A model generated the notes under the pieces. The model searched no databases, was not told the origin of the DNA, and saw only the letters and a list, made by a program, of their open reading frames with translations. From the NCBI GenBank assembly GCA_017163975.1, contig JAFFSR010000301.1, positions 1,240,001 through 1,304,000 on the forward strand: a DNA stretch of 64,000 nt, read 5' to 3'. This stretch comes from Anastatus disparis. Its lineage: Eukaryota; Arthropoda; Insecta; Hymenoptera; Eupelmidae. Below, piece after piece: positions 32,035-39,820 of this stretch; the stretch's first letter is position 1, and every line of letters starts with the position of its first letter. Both the position numbers and the translations under genes were made by a program.

Positions 32035-32141
32035 AGTACGCATTGTAGATCACCTCAGTGATCTAGAATCCGAAAGTGATCCAGAATGCCTATAGCGTTT
32101 TCTACTACTTTTTTTTTTTTCTTTTTTTTTGTCTTTTTTTC

Positions 32142-32615
32142 TTACAAATGATTTTCTGAGAGATAGAATAATTTCATGAGTTTGACATTGTGTAGTGCAC
32201 AGACAGTTTTATAAATTGGATTATGGTTTGTGCATATGGTAACACACTTGAAAGATGGTTTTGATGGATAGCCGTATTGATTGATATTATAAGCAGGAAA
32301 TTTGAATCGTAACAGCCATTTACGTTTGAATTCATTCAGAACAAAAATTTTAGTAGCATCATGTAAATATTCACGAAGTAAGTTTGCAATTTGAGAGTAA
32401 CCAAGCCCATCAGTATTCCAAGCTATTCCGAGATTATGTTTGAGGCGAATGTTTTCTTCTTGTAATTCGTCAGAGAGCCTTTTCCATGAAAAAGGTTTTT
32501 TGAATAGATGAACGATAGGATCACCACTGTCGTTGAGAGGAATGATTGCTATTTCCTTTAGAACATATTCACCACCCATTTGCTTAAAATCAATCATGTC
32601 TACCGCATATTCCAT
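32142..32615 (-). CDS. Nuclease-fold-like Polinton protein, P2 copy A
   Basis: 157 residues from ATG 32615. Same family as 5059-5550 and 44588-45440: MIDFKQ then LKEIAIIPL at the N-terminus, KPFSWKRL, LGIAWNTDGLGY, KIFVLNEFKRKWLL and a C-terminal C-x-N-H plus CALHNVKLMKLF. Compared with DEDDh exonucleases, the D-x-E of the first motif reads D-F-K and the late motif keeps H but lacks the final Asp. If the fold call is right, this copy would be catalytically altered. That is inference from motif pattern only. It is the outermost gene on the left, about 35 bases from the terminal palindrome, and reads outward like the capsid genes behind it. Confidence 0.7.
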   Translation of the reverse strand: MEYAVDMIDFKQMGGEYVLKEIAIIPLNDSGDPIVHLFKKPFSWKRLSDELQEENIRLKHNLGIAWNTDGLGYSQIANLLREYLHDATKIFVLNEFKRKWLLRFKFPAYNINQYGYPSKPSFKCVTICTNHNPIYKTVCALHNVKLMKLFYLSENHL

Positions 32616-32654
32616 TTCGAAATATTAATTTTTTTACGTAAAAGTGAAGATAAT

Positions 32655-33896
32655 TCAGACAAGCTTCCGAACATCTCCACTAATAGGATTGTACTGAATG
32701 ATGCGATCGTGTAAGATCATGCAATAAGCTGAAGTATTAGCTGGAAAGTCAGTTTTAGACTCAAATTCTAGACGTACATCGACAGGAGCGCTCTTTAGAG
32801 TTTCGTTTTGTCGTGAACAGTCAATAACTATGAGTGGTTCAAAGTTGATAAACTGAGACTTTGTCGCCAATGGCTGTGAATCTCTTCCGTAATAGCTTTT
32901 CTGAAAATTAGCATACATATCATAGAGAATAGCAAATTGATTCTTAGATATGTCAAGATTGAGATTGCTGTACGGATAATATTGCGAATTCAAGAAAAGT
33001 CTCACATTACTAATATTACAGTGGTCGAAGCGACTGGCATTTTTAGATCTTGAACCTTTTTTTCCCGATTGTAATCCAAGAATCAAGAAACGTGGTTTCT
33101 CCAATTGATTTGAAGTTTTTACCGTCCAGACGTGTTTATTTGTTGTTGGAAGAAGAGGATATTCAAATAACTCCCATGAACGAAAACTCATAGAAATAGG
33201 ATTATCTTTGCCAATGAAATTTAACAGCTGGATTTTTTGTTTATCTGATGCAATAACATATGGCATTAACCACTCTATCTTTGATATTTTTATTTGATAA
33301 GGTTCATATGTGGTTGCATTGTTGGCTACAATACCTTCCTGTATTATAGCATTCAGGTCATTTCTTGATCTTGTGAGAATGAGTTCATGCTTCATATTAA
33401 CAACAATTTTCTTGTAATCTTCTGCGAAGCCTAAAATCATACTTAGAGGGATAGAAACGTCAAAATTTCCATGATCATCTACAATTGTTTTGTTTGCTTC
33501 TTCAACACCAAGCCAGCCTGCATTTTCTAATGTTAAAGTCTGATTTGGATTAAATGAAGTGCATCCCTTCATGAGACTACTCAGACCAACATTTTTACTT
33601 TTATCTATCTCTACAGCATTAAGTTCATATCGAATTTCATCAAACAAATGACAAATGCCATTGTTAACGAAATTAGTTTTAGTTAGTGCTTGTCCATCTG
33701 GTTTTTGTAATTTTCCACATACATGGATGTAACTACATGATGGTAAGAGGCATAAATCTTGATGCTGAATAGAAATACGGATTTCATCACTGTTATTGAA
33801 ACTTAATGTGGAGTATGGTTGATGTGCGTGAACCTCATAATGAGCAATAGACTCATCGAATGCGACACCTGATTGAATGCTTAGAATTTCGTCCAT
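32655..33896 (-). CDS. Major capsid protein (double jelly-roll type)
   Basis: 413 residues from ATG 33896 (MDEILSIQSG) without interruption. Strongly similar to the broken P1 copy over its whole length, including YEVHAHQPYS, FDEIRYELNAVEID, KIEWLMPYVI, MSFRSWELFEYPLLP, FDHCNISNVRLFLNSQYYPY and ILHDRIIQYNPISGDV. The Polinton major capsid is thought to form trimeric capsomers of a T-number icosahedral shell; here the assignment rests on family resemblance and gene order. No membrane segment or signal peptide. Shorter than many Polinton capsid proteins but equal in length to its P1 relative. Confidence 0.8.
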   Translation of the reverse strand: MDEILSIQSGVAFDESIAHYEVHAHQPYSTLSFNNSDEIRISIQHQDLCLLPSCSYIHVCGKLQKPDGQALTKTNFVNNGICHLFDEIRYELNAVEIDKSKNVGLSSLMKGCTSFNPNQTLTLENAGWLGVEEANKTIVDDHGNFDVSIPLSMILGFAEDYKKIVVNMKHELILTRSRNDLNAIIQEGIVANNATTYEPYQIKISKIEWLMPYVIASDKQKIQLLNFIGKDNPISMSFRSWELFEYPLLPTTNKHVWTVKTSNQLEKPRFLILGLQSGKKGSRSKNASRFDHCNISNVRLFLNSQYYPYSNLNLDISKNQFAILYDMYANFQKSYYGRDSQPLATKSQFINFEPLIVIDCSRQNETLKSAPVDVRLEFESKTDFPANTSAYCMILHDRIIQYNPISGDVRKLV

Positions 33897-33926
33897 TTTT
33901 CTGAAAGCAGCAGAGAATGATACAAT

Positions 33927-34073
33927 TTATCTTTTTCCACGTACTTTGAGACCTGTGCTTTTGAGAAACTGGATGCTCTTCCGTGTTAACGGTTTGAGTA
34001 CCTTTGGACGACTGATGGTGGGTTGACATGATGGCTGACTTATATGCACACTTAAATTATAAACGATTCCCAT
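33927..34073 (-). CDS. Small basic virion-module protein (48 aa)
   Basis: The ATG at 34073 overlaps the penton stop by one base (TAATG), which is a tight coupling. It starts MGIVYN and ends with LTRKSIQFLKSTGLKVRGK followed by Arg, matching the P1 protein at 3582-3740 at both ends. Rich in Lys and Arg, no acidic residues to speak of. Too short for most gene finders. A core/mu-like DNA-condensing role is possible from charge and position; unproven. Confidence 0.7.
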   Translation of the reverse strand: MGIVYNLSVHISQPSCQPTISRPKVLKPLTRKSIQFLKSTGLKVRGKR

Positions 34074-34762
34074 TATACAGATTTTATGTGAAGTCTAACA
34101 GTAATTTCCTCTCCTCGGAAATTCACTAAATTTCCGTCTTGATCAACGATTCGGATTTGAAGATGATCTATACTTTTAACATTGAGTGGTAAATATATGA
34201 CATGCGATGGAACTTCTATGATTTTATATCCTGGAGGAACTTTTGGGAAAAACTCATGGATCGTGTGAACTTTTTTGTTGTTGATGTAAGCACCTGTAGT
34301 AATATTACACTCTACTCTGAGTGCGTTTATTTTCAATATCTTCACAGGTAAATCAGAGCTGTGATGAATGTCTTCATGAAGAACGCGACGAGTGAAACCG
34401 AGAAGACTGCCTATTGAATCGCGAGGTCTAAGATCTATCTGATGGCTGCAATAAATTTCACTTCTGAGAGTATTGTTGTTAGCTTTCAAGAAAAACTCGA
34501 TGTCTTTAGATTTTAAATCTTTTTGCAAAAATTGATTAATAGCATCAATTTCATAACTGCCAGTAGGAATAATAATAATCTTCTCTCCGTTTATATGAAG
34601 TTTATTATTCGAATCGTCAACATTGGGAATCGAGTTGAATGTTAAAAGTTCAACTAAACCCAAAACAAAATTCTTATGCTGTGGTAGTTCTATTGAAGGA
34701 AAATATTGCGCTTCTAAGATAGAAGATTTGCCTGAAAGACTCAAAGTGAAACTATCTTTCAT
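34073..34762 (-). CDS. Penton-like minor capsid protein
   Basis: 229 residues from ATG 34762 (MKDSFTLSLSGKSS). Aligns with the P1 copy throughout: FNSIPNVDDSNNK, IPTGSYEIDAIN, DSIGSLLGFTRR, CNITTGAYINNKKVHTIHEF, VPPGYKIIEVPSHVIYLP and IRIVDQDGNLVNFRGEEITV. The family is the single jelly-roll vertex protein of Polinton-like viruses. Its stop overlaps the start of the 48-aa gene, and the protease gene lies 45 bases upstream. No break. Confidence 0.8.
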   Translation of the reverse strand: MKDSFTLSLSGKSSILEAQYFPSIELPQHKNFVLGLVELLTFNSIPNVDDSNNKLHINGEKIIIIPTGSYEIDAINQFLQKDLKSKDIEFFLKANNNTLRSEIYCSHQIDLRPRDSIGSLLGFTRRVLHEDIHHSSDLPVKILKINALRVECNITTGAYINNKKVHTIHEFFPKVPPGYKIIEVPSHVIYLPLNVKSIDHLQIRIVDQDGNLVNFRGEEITVRLHIKSV

Positions 34763-34807
34763 GACTGTTTGAAAAAGAATGATCCTGCTTGTCTGAAAAC
34801 TCTTCTT

Positions 34808-35182
34808 TTATAGTCTTTCACACAAGAATTGAAGACAAAGATGTCCACAAATAAATGAGTCAAAATTTTGATATCTTTTGTAGTTGTATTTCACTTTTTC
34901 CACGTTAAAATATAACATGAGATCTATAGGGGGTTTAAGATCACCAAAACTATCAAAATAAATCACTTCAGAACTTCGTTTTCGATAACATACCCAGTGA
35001 GTGCCTTTGTTTTGAAAATCATCTAAGTTAACTATAGCAGATTCGTTATGCCATGGGCCACCAGAAGGTAGATTATTTCTCAAGAAAACACCTCGAAAAT
35101 ATGGGATTTGCATCATACGAGCATACTTTATAAGATTATAGTCAGTCAGTGCACGATTTGGCAAAGTTGAATCGAAGTTTTT
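34808..35182 (-). CDS. Adenain-like cysteine protease
   Basis: Catalytic elements: His in GTHWVCYRKR, acidic residue in YFDSFGDL, Gln in YQNFD, Cys in ICGHLCLQF. About 118 residues from the LPNRALTD region. No ATG precedes that region in this frame: upstream the frame is open back into the A13 run (35179-35191 on the plus strand read as T) of the minor capsid gene, which overlaps it in another frame. The first internal ATG would start at MMQIPYFRG and remove conserved residues. Frameshifting at the A-run, or a TTG start at 35164, would explain this. Cleaves capsid and core precursors in related viruses. Confidence 0.8.
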   Translation of the reverse strand, partial: KNFDSTLPNRALTDYNLIKYARMMQIPYFRGVFLRNNLPSGGPWHNESAIVNLDDFQNKGTHWVCYRKRSSEVIYFDSFGDLKPPIDLMLYFNVEKVKYNYKRYQNFDSFICGHLCLQFLCERL

Positions 35183-35955
35183 TTTTTTTTAACTTGACCA
35201 TTACCGATATGAGGTTTCATAAATAATCCCATTCCAGTTTTATATGGTTTAAGATGGAGACCTTTTCCTAGAGCAATAGCTTCCATAGTTTTATTATGTC
35301 TCTTACTTTCTTCATAATTTCTCTGTGCAGCTTTAGCCTCATTTACTGCTTTAGCTATTCCAGCAGCTCCTCCAGCCAGAGCACCAGTTGCACTTAGTGC
35401 TGCGAACAATGGTATGAGAAAAGGCAGAGCACCACCTATTTTTAATGGAACAGGTAGAATACGTGGAATGATAATTTTTTTCTTACCGCCAACGATCTTG
35501 AGAGCTTCGCGTGCACCTTTTAAAGCGGCCTGAATAACTTTGCGAGAATGTTTACTTGGTTTTAATGATTTTTTACTTGCAGTTACTAATTTACTCAATT
35601 TTACACCCATTCCTGTCTTTCCTTTTAATTTCATAGCATTTGCAACAACAAAAGCAGTTGCTTTTTCGCTAAGACTTGCATTTTTGGCTCTAACACGCTG
35701 CCAAGCTTTATCAGCGAGCTTCATGTCAGCGACTTTTCGATCAGCATTTTTATCAGAATAAGATATGTCATGTTCTTTGCATGCTTGATCAAGTGGATTG
35801 ATACCTGTATCACCTCTTTTTAGACGCTTTTTCAGTTTTGTTCCGGGACCACAATATTGATATCCAGGAATATGCATTTTAATAGGTAAGTTATTGATTA
35901 CTTTATCAAGTAACCCTTTACCCTTAGGGTGCTTCTGTGATTTGTGTACGAGCAT
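35146..35955 (-). CDS. Minor capsid protein with phospholipase A2-like domain and hydrophobic segment
   Basis: 269 residues from ATG 35955. Residues about 30-70 hold YCGPG (calcium loop) and DQACKEHDISY, with the His-Asp catalytic pair. This is the parvovirus-VP1-like PLA2 family. A long helical, Lys-rich middle is followed at about 180-210 by a Gly/Ala-rich hydrophobic stretch (ALPFLIPLFAALSATGALAG) like that of adenovirus core X and adintovirus minor proteins, and then a basic tail. The ORF ends 40 codons into the protease overlap after an A13 run. Divergent from the ATPase gene; the roughly 100-bp gap probably holds both promoters. Confidence 0.85.
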   Translation of the reverse strand: MLVHKSQKHPKGKGLLDKVINNLPIKMHIPGYQYCGPGTKLKKRLKRGDTGINPLDQACKEHDISYSDKNADRKVADMKLADKAWQRVRAKNASLSEKATAFVVANAMKLKGKTGMGVKLSKLVTASKKSLKPSKHSRKVIQAALKGAREALKIVGGKKKIIIPRILPVPLKIGGALPFLIPLFAALSATGALAGGAAGIAKAVNEAKAAQRNYEESKRHNKTMEAIALGKGLHLKPYKTGMGLFMKPHIGNGQVKKKKTSIQLCQIVH

Positions 35956-36054
35956 CTCTCTTCGAGTGTTTATTTACAACTGATGATCAAAAATATAAAA
36001 CAAGCGTTTATATTTAGAAAAGGTCAATCTTAGATTTGACTTTGTTACGTAAAC

Positions 36055-36750
36055 ATGGATTTTACTGAGCAGAACGTCAAACTTCCCGTCGGCAACTTTG
36101 ATTTTGAGAAAACGAAAAGAAAAAAGCGACATGGAGAGTTACTTCCAGATAATATACGAGCAGTATTTTGTGGCCCATCAAACTGTGGAAAAACTAATAG
36201 TTTATTAGCTCTAATTACACACCCTAATGGTCTTAGATTTGAAAATTTGTATGTATACTCTAAATCCTTAAATCAACCGAAATACCAATTTCTTCAAAAA
36301 GTTTTAGAACCAATTGAAGGTATATCATATCTACCGTTCAGTGAACATGCATCTGTAGTGTCTCCAGATGAAGCCCTACCTAATTCAATTATGATTTTTG
36401 ATGATGTGGCTTGTGAGAAGCAGGATAACGTCAGAGCTTTTTTCTGTATGGGGAGACACAAAAGTGTAGATAGCTTTTATCTATGTCAGTCATATGCTCA
36501 TATACCGAAACATCTCATCAGGGACAATATTAATTTGATGGTAATTTATCGTCAAGATGATGTTAATCTTAAACATATCTATGAAGACCATGTGAATACT
36601 GACTTAACTTTAAATGAATTTCGAAATCTTTGTACAGAATGCTGGAAGAATGACAAGTATGGATTTGTTGTTATTGACAAAGATAGAGCAATGAATGATA
36701 GTAGATATAGAAAAGGATTTGACTGTTTTGCCATTAAAAAGGAAGTATAA
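36055..36750 (+). CDS. DNA-packaging ATPase (FtsK/HerA/A32-like)
   Basis: 231 residues from ATG 36055 (MDFTEQNVKLPVGNFDF). Walker A is GPSNCGKTN (residues about 42-50), Walker B is SIMIFDDV, followed by GRHKSVDSFYLCQSYAHIPK with a conserved Gln and Arg region. The family is the packaging motor shared by Polintons, virophages and NCLDVs. Intact. It precedes the coiled-coil gene by 43 bases on the same strand, as in P1. Confidence 0.9.
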   Translation: MDFTEQNVKLPVGNFDFEKTKRKKRHGELLPDNIRAVFCGPSNCGKTNSLLALITHPNGLRFENLYVYSKSLNQPKYQFLQKVLEPIEGISYLPFSEHASVVSPDEALPNSIMIFDDVACEKQDNVRAFFCMGRHKSVDSFYLCQSYAHIPKHLIRDNINLMVIYRQDDVNLKHIYEDHVNTDLTLNEFRNLCTECWKNDKYGFVVIDKDRAMNDSRYRKGFDCFAIKKEV

Positions 36751-36793
36751 ATCTTAATCCTTGCAGTTTGATTGTAGACAGCATCTTGTCAGC

Positions 36794-37789
36794 ATGCCTG
36801 ACTTTAAGAAAGAAAAAAGTGTTCTTAGCGAGCTCTTACGAGCACGCGAGGCTATTAAAAAAAAATACTCTTTGTTGAAAAAGGAGAGAGATGATTTTGA
36901 AAAGGTTATTGGTGATACTTTAAAACCAGTTATTACACCACTTGAAAAGCTTGTCGATTCGACAACTGAAAGTGTGTCACGTTCTAATCACATTTCGGCC
37001 ATAGACAGTAACAGAAAATCTGCAAAAAAAAGATTGAGATTTGATGAATCAAGTTATATTGTAAACGATATTAATAACTCGGGTTCGGCGTTTGATAATG
37101 ATGCTTCTAATGGCGATGATTTTTCTCCGATAAATAGCACAATGATGAATTCATCATTCAATTCTGCAAATTCATCAATCAAATCTATATATTCACCATT
37201 TGTATCTGCGCATAAAGAAACTGAACCGACAGACTTTTTATCAATGCTAAATGGAAGCCGCAGCAAAATCGATAACATATACGGAGTGAGAAAAGTCAGT
37301 GGGGTATACATGATGGGTGATTCACAAATTCAATTTGATGATAAAATGATAAAAGTGAAAGATTTAAGTTTTCCTAAAAGCAATGGTCTAATGGAATTGC
37401 TTTTCAAAAAAGAACCAGATGATAATCTTTTGAGTACAACAGATCGCAAGAACTATCGCATTATCCTGGAAGCAACAAATGCCCATAGAAAAAGACATAG
37501 CAAAAGTGAGAATATACGCTCTTCGAAGAGTAGAAAATATTCAAAAATCATAGCACCAATGTTCCGCAGTGATCGTAGTAGAATGTCTACCAGCGGAGGG
37601 GGTCTCATACCTAAATATAAAATAGCAAAAAAGAATACTTCCATAGATCTAGTTTACTGGGATGATCCGAATGAGCTTGTCGAAAGACTGCGATTATTGA
37701 TAGCCGAACGATCTGCTGGAAATAATAATCACAACAATGAAATCCAATCAATCATAGAGGAACTACGTGAAGCTGGGCATATATATTGA
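36794..37789 (+). CDS. Polinton coiled-coil/basic protein
   Basis: 331 residues. I take the ATG at 36794 (MPDFKKEKSV), which aligns with the P1 start, not the upstream TTG. N-terminal 70 residues are charged and probably coiled coil. A Ser/Asn/Asp-rich variable part follows (about 75-150), then conserved IDNIYGVRKVSG, a MMGDSQIQFD block, LLFKKEPDD, a basic stretch with RKRHSKSENIRSSKSRKYSK, GGGLIPKYKIAKK and VYWDDPNELVERL near the end. Unknown function. Its conservation in both elements next to the ATPase suggests a virion or packaging role. Overlaps the next ORF's open frame, though that gene's ATG is downstream. Confidence 0.75.
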   Translation: MPDFKKEKSVLSELLRAREAIKKKYSLLKKERDDFEKVIGDTLKPVITPLEKLVDSTTESVSRSNHISAIDSNRKSAKKRLRFDESSYIVNDINNSGSAFDNDASNGDDFSPINSTMMNSSFNSANSSIKSIYSPFVSAHKETEPTDFLSMLNGSRSKIDNIYGVRKVSGVYMMGDSQIQFDDKMIKVKDLSFPKSNGLMELLFKKEPDDNLLSTTDRKNYRIILEATNAHRKRHSKSENIRSSKSRKYSKIIAPMFRSDRSRMSTSGGGLIPKYKIAKKNTSIDLVYWDDPNELVERLRLLIAERSAGNNNHNNEIQSIIEELREAGHIY

Positions 37790-37820
37790 CGTACACAATT
37801 TTCAAATCAATAGTAGTATC

Positions 37821-38210
37821 ATGAGTCTCGATGTGTTTGGAAGAAAACTTAAGGGCTCGCAAGTGAGTCGTGGTCCTCGAGGTATTGGATTCAATGTTAC
37901 ATCAGATGGTGATTTTGATTTAGAAAATAAGCGGCTTTGCAATATTGGAGAGGCTAATGATCCAAATGATGCCATTAGTTTGAATTCACTAAATAATATC
38001 CTACAGAAAGAAGTTGATTACTTATCTTCTAAAATTATAGAAGTTGCTAAAGCTATACAAGAATATGAGAACAAAGTTGAAATATATAAAGCAGAAATAG
38101 ACGAAAAATTAACTTATGTCTATGATATGACTCAACGAAATTTTGCAAGTATTGAATATATAATTAAAGAAATGAATAGACGATCGGATATTGCTAAAGT
38201 TGAAGTTTAA
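37821..38210 (+). CDS. Fibre-like protein with GPRG and trimeric coiled-coil features
   Basis: 129 residues from ATG 37821 (MSLDVFGRKL). Residues 10-50 read like a virus fibre shaft: SRGPRGIGFNVTSDGDFDL, NKRLCNIG and NDAISLNSL, a pattern well known from tail-fibre and adenovirus-type fibre shafts where a strand is followed by D-A-[VI]-x-L. Then come about 75 residues of heptad-rich helix (ILQKEVDYLSSKIIEVAKAI onward). Such a layout suits a trimeric spike or attachment protein, but no receptor-binding head is present. Fibre assignment is inference. Placed directly upstream of integrase, one base before its ATG. Confidence 0.55.
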   Translation: MSLDVFGRKLKGSQVSRGPRGIGFNVTSDGDFDLENKRLCNIGEANDPNDAISLNSLNNILQKEVDYLSSKIIEVAKAIQEYENKVEIYKAEIDEKLTYVYDMTQRNFASIEYIIKEMNRRSDIAKVEV

Positions 38211-38211
38211 G

Positions 38212-39128
38212 ATGGAACGTCAAAGAGTAGTTGAAGAGCTACACAAGCCAGCACGTCGAAGGTACAAGCGAAGAAAATATGACATACGCGGATTAGATGA
38301 GACTTGGCAAGCTGACCTTGTAGAAATGATACCTTATTTCAAGGAAAACAAAGGTTTTCGCTACTTACTAACTGTCATAGATATATTTTCAAAGTATGCA
38401 TGGGCTGTACCAGTCAAATCGAAGAGTGGCAATGATGTTACTCTAGCTATGAAGTCAATATTAAAACAAGAACGGGTGCCATCGAATTTACAAACTGACC
38501 AAGAAAAAGAATTCTACAATTCAAACTTTCAGAATCTTATGAAAAAGTACAAGATAAATCACTACTCTTCACATAGTAATCTTCATGCAAGCATATGTGA
38601 ACGCTTTAATAGAACTTTAAAAAATGCAATGTGGTTAGAATTCAGCAAACAAGGAAGTTATAAATGGTTGGATATTCTGCCTGAGTTAGTGAAAGCATAC
38701 AATTCAAGAAAACATCGGACAATAGGAATCGAGCCTGAAAACGTTACGAAGGTAAATGAAAAAGAAATCAAGAAAAATTACCCAACTGAAAAAAGACCTG
38801 TAAAAAACCAAAATTCAAAGTAGGAGATAAAGTGCGAATAAGTAAGATAAAACAAGTTTTTGAAAAAGGTTATACACCAAATTGGTCAACTGAAATTTTC
38901 ACAATAACAAGAGTTGTAAAAACCAATCCCATAACTTACCACGTCAAAGATTATTATGATGAACCAGTCTCCGGCGGCTTTTATGAAACGGAAATTCAAA
39001 AGACTATGTATCCAGAAATTTATTTGGTGGAAAAAGTTTTAAAGAAAAGTGGTAAACGTGTATATGTTAAGTGGTTAGGTCTAAATAGCAAGCATAATAG
39101 TTGGATAGATAAAAATGAGATTATTTGA
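38212..39128 (+). pseudogene. Retroviral-type integrase with chromodomain, frameshifted
   Basis: ATG 38212. Catalytic core D, D, E: ETWQADLVEM (first Asp), LQTDQEKEF (second Asp) and HASICERFNRTLKNAM (Glu), with 33 residues between the last two. The frame breaks at a run of six A near 38803-38808, giving a stop at 38821. The rest continues in the next frame (38832-39128), including an SH3-like barrel segment (GDKVRISK) and a C-terminal chromodomain YPEIYLVEKVLKK to KHNSWIDKNEII. One base too many in the A-run explains it. A programmed slip or sequence error cannot be excluded, but as read the chromodomain is separated. Family role: joins element ends to target DNA, giving 6-bp duplications. 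Confidence 0.85.
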
Positions 39129-39408
39129 ATAAGCTAAGATGTATTTTACCACGTATTTCAGTGTAATAAATAAAAAAGAAAAAAATTTAATTTTATTATG
39201 TTCATTAATTTAAGTTATATATAAAATATTTTTATTATTAAAATTTTCTTTTTATGATTCAATATAAATATAATAATTATAAATGGTGGTGATAAATAAA
39301 AACAATTATATAATGTTTAATAATTTTCATTTATTCATGTATTCTTATTATGTACAATTTACAATAAATAGTTTGAAAAATAATTTGACGAGTATATTTT
39401 TATTTATT
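39129..39408. other. AT-rich intergenic region in P2
   Basis: Convergent end of the integrase and the 39409 gene. AATAAA motifs occur on the plus strand (about 39166) and on the minus strand. Likely the 3' ends of both transcripts. No coding evidence. Confidence 0.5.
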
Positions 39409-39708
39409 TTAAGCCCGATCGAATTTAAAAGAAGATCCTCCCAGGTATATTGCAATCAAACGCAGTTTATTTGCATTATCACAGAGATTGTAGAAAAATT
39501 CTTCATCTTTTAAGATTGCAGATAAAATCTTCTCTGGTAAGAAGACTTGGAAGCTTTGGTCGAAATCTGCTACGACCTTGGTTCCAAATCTTGTCTTGAC
39601 TTGTTTCAGTGAAGTCACCATGTACTGCTGGTCTTTTTCTAAGTCTGTGACTTTCTTCCTTGGCAGGAAGTCGCTTCCAGCAATCTTGTTTAGTGCAGAT
39701 AAATCCAT
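39409..39708 (-). CDS. Small Polinton protein downstream of polymerase
   Basis: 99 residues from ATG 39708 (MDLSALNKIAGSDFLPRKK). Related to the orphan at 6974-7414: shared FLP-x-KK, YMVTSLKQVKTRFGTKVVAD and EEFFYNLCDNANK. The strand-rich pattern with TRFGTK could fit an OB-fold nucleic-acid-binding protein; unproven. About 110 bases downstream of the polymerase gene on the same strand. Intact. Confidence 0.65.
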   Translation of the reverse strand: MDLSALNKIAGSDFLPRKKVTDLEKDQQYMVTSLKQVKTRFGTKVVADFDQSFQVFLPEKILSAILKDEEFFYNLCDNANKLRLIAIYLGGSSFKFDRA

Positions 39709-39820
39709 TCTGAAAACAAGAAGAAGTAAAAAAAATTAAAAATTTCTGTTAGAAAAAAATTTTGATGGAAAAAAATAATGTTTTTTGGTAAAAAAAATAA
39801 ATTGTAACTTACTTAAAAAG

